NCBI RefSeq assembly: GCF_029504395.1
Contig: NZ_JAQFIF010000002.1
Location: 434,001-498,000, forward strand
Direction of reading: 5' to 3'
Length of the DNA: 64,000 nt
DNA from: Arthrobacter sp. ES3-54
GTDB lineage: Bacteria; Actinomycetota; Actinomycetes; Actinomycetales; Micrococcaceae
Position 1 is the stretch's first letter. Each line of letters opens with the position of its first letter. This document shows positions 60,406 to 64,000 of the stretch, in pieces. Below the pieces are notes generated by a model, which searched no databases, was not told where the DNA came from, and saw nothing but the letters and a program-made list of their open reading frames with translations. The translations under genes were made by a program, and so were the position numbers.

Positions 60406-61908
60406 CTAGGCCTGGGCCCGGTTCTTCTTCTTCTTTTCCGGCCACGGGCCGAGCTTGTCCTTGGCCACGGCTGCTTCGCCCTGGCCGCCGAAGTCCGCGA
60501 GGTCGCCCACCTTGTGGACCTTCAGCAGGTTCGTCGAACCGGCCTTTCCAGGAGGCGAACCGGCGGCGATGACCACCAGGTCGCCGTCCTCGACGACGTC
60601 CAACTCCAGCAGGCTGCGGTCAACCTGGGCCGTCATCTCGTCGGTGTGGCCCACCATCGGGACCAGGACCGGCTGGATGCCCCACGTCAGCGCGAGCTGG
60701 TTCCAGACGTGCTCCACCGGGGTGAAGGCGAAGACCGGCTTGATGGGGCGCAAACGCGAGAGGCGGCGTGCCGAGTCACCGGACTGGGTGAAGGTACAGA
60801 TGTACTTCGCTTCCAGCTGGTCGGCGATCTCGACGGCGGCCCGGGTGATGGCACCGCCGCGGGTCTTGGGCTTGGTGCCCAGCGGGGGAACGCGCTCCAG
60901 GCCGTGCTCTTCGGTGGACTCGATGATCCGGGCCATGGTCTTGACCGTCTCGATCGGGTACTTGCCCACGCTGGTCTCGCCGGAGAGCATGACCGCGTCG
61001 GCACCGTCCAGCACGGCGTTGGCGCAGTCGGAGGCCTCGGCGCGCGTGGGGCGCGGGTTCTCGATCATGGACTCGAGGACCTGGGTGGCCACGATGACGG
61101 GCTTGGCCCAACGGCGTGCCAGTTCGATGGCGCGTTTCTGCACGATCGGCACTTCCTCGAGGGGAAGTTCCACACCGAGGTCGCCACGGGCCACCATGAT
61201 GGCGTCGAAGGCGTCGATGATCTCGTGCAGCTGCTCCACGGCCTGCGGCTTCTCGATCTTGGCGATCACCGGCACGCGGCGGCCTTCTTCGTCCATGATC
61301 TCGTGCACGCGGACGATGTCCGAAGCGTCGCGGACGAAGGACAGGGCAACCATGTCCACACCGCGGCGCATGGCCCAGCGAAGATCGTCCTCGTCCTTTT
61401 CGCTCAGCGCCGGCACGTTGACGGCCACGCCGGGCAGGTTGATGCCCTTGTTGTTCGAGACCCAGCCGCCGACGATCACCTGGGCGACCACCTTGACGGA
61501 GTCGACGTCGATCGCGCGGAGGGCGACCTTGCCGTCGTCGATGAGCAGGGCATCGCCCGGGTTGACGTCCTCGGTGAGGGACTTGAGCGTCGTGGAGCAG
61601 ATGTCCTTGGTGCCGGGAACGTCCTCGGTGGTGATCGTGAACGTGTCACCGACCTCCAAGAGGTGCGGTCCGTCGACGAAGCGTCCCAGGCGGATCTTCG
61701 GCCCCTGCAGGTCGGCCATGATGGCCACGGCCTTGCCGAGCTGTGCCGCTGCCTTGCGGACGTTCTCGTAAGTGGTGTCGTGCACGGAATAATCGCCGTG
61801 GCTCATGTTCATGCGGGCCACGTCGACGCCGGCTTCCAGCACTGCAAGCGTGTTGTCAAAGCTTGCGATTGCCGGTCCGAAAGTGGCCACGATTTTAGCG
61901 CGTCTCAT
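60406..61908 (-). CDS. pyk: Pyruvate kinase
   Basis: The 500-residue enzyme catalyses phosphoenolpyruvate + ADP to pyruvate + ATP. Visible are RRAKIVATFGPAIASFDNTL, MNMSHGDYSVHD, KIEKPQAVEQLHEIIDAFDA with the catalytic Lys (about residue 220), IMVARGDLGVELPLEEVPIV, KPVIVATQVLESMIENPRPT and DAVMLSGETSVGKYPIETVK. The C-terminal domain ends in a lysine-rich PEKKKKNRAQA tail. It is a normal-length core gene, read towards pdtaR and downstream of gltD. Confidence 0.96.
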   Translation of the reverse strand: MRRAKIVATFGPAIASFDNTLAVLEAGVDVARMNMSHGDYSVHDTTYENVRKAAAQLGKAVAIMADLQGPKIRLGRFVDGPHLLEVGDTFTITTEDVPGTKDICSTTLKSLTEDVNPGDALLIDDGKVALRAIDVDSVKVVAQVIVGGWVSNNKGINLPGVAVNVPALSEKDEDDLRWAMRRGVDMVALSFVRDASDIVRVHEIMDEEGRRVPVIAKIEKPQAVEQLHEIIDAFDAIMVARGDLGVELPLEEVPIVQKRAIELARRWAKPVIVATQVLESMIENPRPTRAEASDCANAVLDGADAVMLSGETSVGKYPIETVKTMARIIESTEEHGLERVPPLGTKPKTRGGAITRAAVEIADQLEAKYICTFTQSGDSARRLSRLRPIKPVFAFTPVEHVWNQLALTWGIQPVLVPMVGHTDEMTAQVDRSLLELDVVEDGDLVVIAAGSPPGKAGSTNLLKVHKVGDLADFGGQGEAAVAKDKLGPWPEKKKKNRAQA

Positions 61909-61992
61909 ATACCTACCCTAGTGGTCTGTTGCATGGATGAAGTTGAAGCGAGGATGAATCCTGGGCGAGCTGGCTGGACTCGAGCTGTTGGA

Positions 61993-63450
61993 CTACAGAA
62001 CAGCCATCGCACGGTCGGTCGGCGCCACGGGTGCCGGCAGGATGGTGCTGCCCATCAGGAACTTGTCCACCGCGGCCGCGCAGGCGCGCCCTTCGGCGAT
62101 GGCCCAGACGATCAGTGACTGGCCTCGGCCGGCGTCGCCGGCGACGAAGATGCCCTCGGTGTTGGTCATGTAGTAACCGTCCCGGGCCACGTTGCCGCGG
62201 CCGTCGAAGTCGGCCTGGACCTGGGCGGTGATCCCGGCCGGCTCGGGGCCGGTGAAGCCCAGGGACAGCAGGACGAGGTCCGCGGGGATGATCCGCTCGG
62301 TGCCGGCCTTCGGGAGGCGCTTGCCGTCGACGAATTCCGTCTCCGCCACCTTGACGCCGGTGACTTTGCCGTTTTCCCCGACGAACTCCACGGTGGAGGC
62401 GAGATAGGTGCGTTCGCCGCCTTCCTCGTGCGCGCTGGCGACCTCGAACAAGGTGGGGAACGTCGGCCACGGCTGGTGGCCTGCACGCTCGACGGGCGGC
62501 TGCTTGCCGATCGCGAGGGTGGTCACGGATGCGGCCTGGTGCCGGTGTGCCGTGCCGAGGCAGTCGGCGCCGGTGTCGCCGCCGCCGAGGATGACGACGT
62601 GCTTGCCCGCGGCGTTAATCTGGTTCTCCACGGTCTCCCCCGCCACCACCCGGTTGGCCGGCACGAGGTAGTCCATGGCGAAGTGGACGCCCTCGAGCTC
62701 GCGGCCCGGAATCGGCAGGTCACGCGGGACGGTGGCGCCGGTGGCGATCACGACGGCGTCGTACCGGCGGCGCAGCTGCTCCCACGTCACGTCGGTGCCG
62801 ACGGCCACGCCGGTGCGGAACCGGGTGCCCTCGGCCTTCATCTGCTCGAGCCGGCGGTCCACCTGCTCTTTTTCCATCTTGAAGTCGGGGATCCCGTAGC
62901 GCAGGAGCCCGCCAATCTTGTCGTCGCGCTCGTAAACAGCCACGGTGTGGCCCACCCGGGTCAGCTGCTGGGCGACGGCGAGCCCGGCGGGGCCGGAACC
63001 GACGACGGCGACCGTCTTGCCGGTCAGTCGCGCCGGCGGCAGGGGGTTGACCCAGCCGTTCTCGAACGCCTGGTCCACGATGGACACCTCAACCTGCTTG
63101 ATGGTCACCGCGGGCTGGTTGATGCCCAGCACGCAGGACGCCTCGCAAGGGGCCGGGCACAGCCGGCCCGTGAACTCGGGGAAGTTGTTGGTGGCGTGCA
63201 GCCGCTCCATCGCTTCCTCGCCCTTGTCCCGCCAGATGAGGTCGTTCCATTCCGGAATGAGGTTGCCCAGCGGGCAGCCCTGGTGGCAGAACGGGATGCC
63301 GCAATCCATGCAGCGGCCCGCCTGGCTTTTCAGGACACCCTTTTCCTGGGCCTCGTAGACCTCTTTCCAGTCCATGATGCGGACCGGAACGGGACGGCGG
63401 GGCTGGGTTTCGCGCTGACGTACTTTCAGAAATCCGCGTGGATCAGCCAC
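61993..63450 (-). CDS. gltD: Glutamate synthase small subunit
   Basis: The 485-residue protein has the N-terminal Fe-S region RCMDCGIPFCHQGCPLGNLI and RLCPAPCEASCVLGINQPAV, then the FAD motif TVAVVGSGPAGLAVAQQLTR (about residue 148), NAD motif HVVILGGGDTGADCLGTAHR (about 287) and the second flavin motif NTEGIFVAGDAGRGQSLIVW. It feeds electrons from NAD(P)H to GltB, which makes two glutamates from glutamine and 2-oxoglutarate. Its start overlaps the gltB stop by 8 bp. Confidence 0.96.
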   Translation of the reverse strand: MADPRGFLKVRQRETQPRRPVPVRIMDWKEVYEAQEKGVLKSQAGRCMDCGIPFCHQGCPLGNLIPEWNDLIWRDKGEEAMERLHATNNFPEFTGRLCPAPCEASCVLGINQPAVTIKQVEVSIVDQAFENGWVNPLPPARLTGKTVAVVGSGPAGLAVAQQLTRVGHTVAVYERDDKIGGLLRYGIPDFKMEKEQVDRRLEQMKAEGTRFRTGVAVGTDVTWEQLRRRYDAVVIATGATVPRDLPIPGRELEGVHFAMDYLVPANRVVAGETVENQINAAGKHVVILGGGDTGADCLGTAHRHQAASVTTLAIGKQPPVERAGHQPWPTFPTLFEVASAHEEGGERTYLASTVEFVGENGKVTGVKVAETEFVDGKRLPKAGTERIIPADLVLLSLGFTGPEPAGITAQVQADFDGRGNVARDGYYMTNTEGIFVAGDAGRGQSLIVWAIAEGRACAAAVDKFLMGSTILPAPVAPTDRAMAVL

Positions 63451-64000
63451 CGGTCACCTCCAGGATTCGAGACCAAACTTCTTCGCCGTCGGGGTCCAGG
63501 CCCTCTTCGATGGCGTCAAGACGGGTTTGCAGGACGGCCGCGTAGTCGCGCGGCAGCACCTTGGTTATGCGGGCTGCGGTGTCATCGAAGTTCTCGAGCA
63601 GCCGGGCCCCGAGCAGCGACTCGGTTTCCTCGAGGTGCTTGACGAGCAGCCCGTGGACGATGTCGCGGTCCTCGGCGTCGAGCTCGAGCAACTGCAGCTC
63701 GCCGGACTCGAGGGCCTGCTTGTTGACGCGTTCGGTCTGCAGGTCCAGCACATAGGCCGTGCCACCGGACATGCCGGCACCGAAGTTGCGGCCGGTGCGG
63801 CCGATGATGAGCGTCTGGCCGCCGGTCATGTACTCGCAGCCGTGGTCGCCGATGCCTTCGGCCACCGCGGTGGCGCCCGAGTTGCGGACCAGGAAGCGTT
63901 CGCCCACCTGGCCGCGCAGGAACATTTCACCGCTCGTGGCGCCGTAGCCGATCACATTCCCGGCGATCACGTTCCGCTCGGCCGGGAACACGTTGGTGCG
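63443..64000 (-). CDS. gltB: Glutamate synthase large subunit, C-terminal part (runs off the window)
   Basis: About 185 residues of the GXGXG domain are visible: NVIAGNVIGYGATSGEMFLR, GQVGERFLVRNSGATAVAEG, IGDHGCEYMTGGQTLIIGRT and GRNFGAGMSGGTAYVLD. This beta-helix end of GltB couples the glutaminase and synthase sites. The full protein is about 1,500 residues, so most lies beyond 64000. It overlaps gltD by 8 bp, forming the usual gltBD operon. Confidence 0.95.
   Translation of the reverse strand, partial: RTNVFPAERNVIAGNVIGYGATSGEMFLRGQVGERFLVRNSGATAVAEGIGDHGCEYMTGGQTLIIGRTGRNFGAGMSGGTAYVLDLQTERVNKQALESGELQLLELDAEDRDIVHGLLVKHLEETESLLGARLLENFDDTAARITKVLPRDYAAVLQTRLDAIEEGLDPDGEEVWSRILEVTGG

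Noticed and set aside
60514..62118. A 534-codon open frame antisense to pyruvate kinase
   Set aside because: Shadow of a well-defined core gene; low-complexity His/Asp/Leu-rich translation with no domain.

Overview
The window looks like the chromosome of a high-GC Gram-positive soil bacterium of the Micrococcaceae (Arthrobacter / Pseudarthrobacter / Paenarthrobacter type). The right end, about 59.4-64.0 kb, is conserved core: tRNA-Leu(CAA), an ANTAR response regulator (PdtaR type), pyruvate kinase, and the glutamate synthase genes gltD and gltB. The left end (1-1.37 kb) is chromosomal DNA with an IclR-type regulator running off the edge and a decayed GH43 glycosidase fragment.

Almost everything between is one large island at the 3' end of tRNA-Leu(CAA). 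A 68-bp sequence carrying the tRNA 3' end lies at 1376-1443 and again at 59361-59428 (65/68 identical). A third copy of the 22-bp tRNA part lies at 41504-41525, and its right arm matches the right arm of the first copy for about 130 bp. The simplest reading is two tandem elements: E1 (about 1.4-41.5 kb) and E2 (about 41.5-59.4 kb). No integrase lies beside any of the three sites.

E1 is a mosaic with many broken genes: a berberine-bridge-type oxidoreductase, DUF4913, DHFR/RibD-C, a nuclease, ACC deaminase and helicase-associated fragments, GNAT, DUF309, VOC, TetR/SDR/PhzF, aldo/keto reductase, serine recombinases, CspA, a flavin monooxygenase, Usp, and IS110, IS21 and IS30 remnants. It carries two paralogous copies of one tightly coupled module: two MmcQ/YjbR genes, then a RarA/MgsA-type AAA ATPase, then a type B carboxylesterase (13.1-15.5 kb with the esterase truncated; 31.7-35.2 kb intact). 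A ParB-like gene is cut in two by a 4.96-kb transposon (24522-29478) with two tyrosine recombinases and an ArsR-rhodanese regulator; removing the transposon restores one open frame of 447 codons. Two copies of a roughly 110-nt hairpin element with compensatory stem changes lie at 30.2 and 38.5 kb.

E2 is a catabolic island: two MFS transporters, ArsR, HxlR and CGNR regulators, a 4-OT-family tautomerase, four alpha/beta hydrolases, three SDRs (one broken), a D-2-hydroxyacid dehydrogenase, an Old Yellow Enzyme homologue, a metallo-beta-lactamase-fold hydrolase and an NTF2-like protein. Two different promoter or operator cassettes (148 bp and 62 bp) are each present twice, which suggests co-regulated transcription units. 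Together these enzymes could import, reduce, hydrolyse and oxidise an unsaturated cyclic ester or ketone, but the substrate cannot be read from the sequence.
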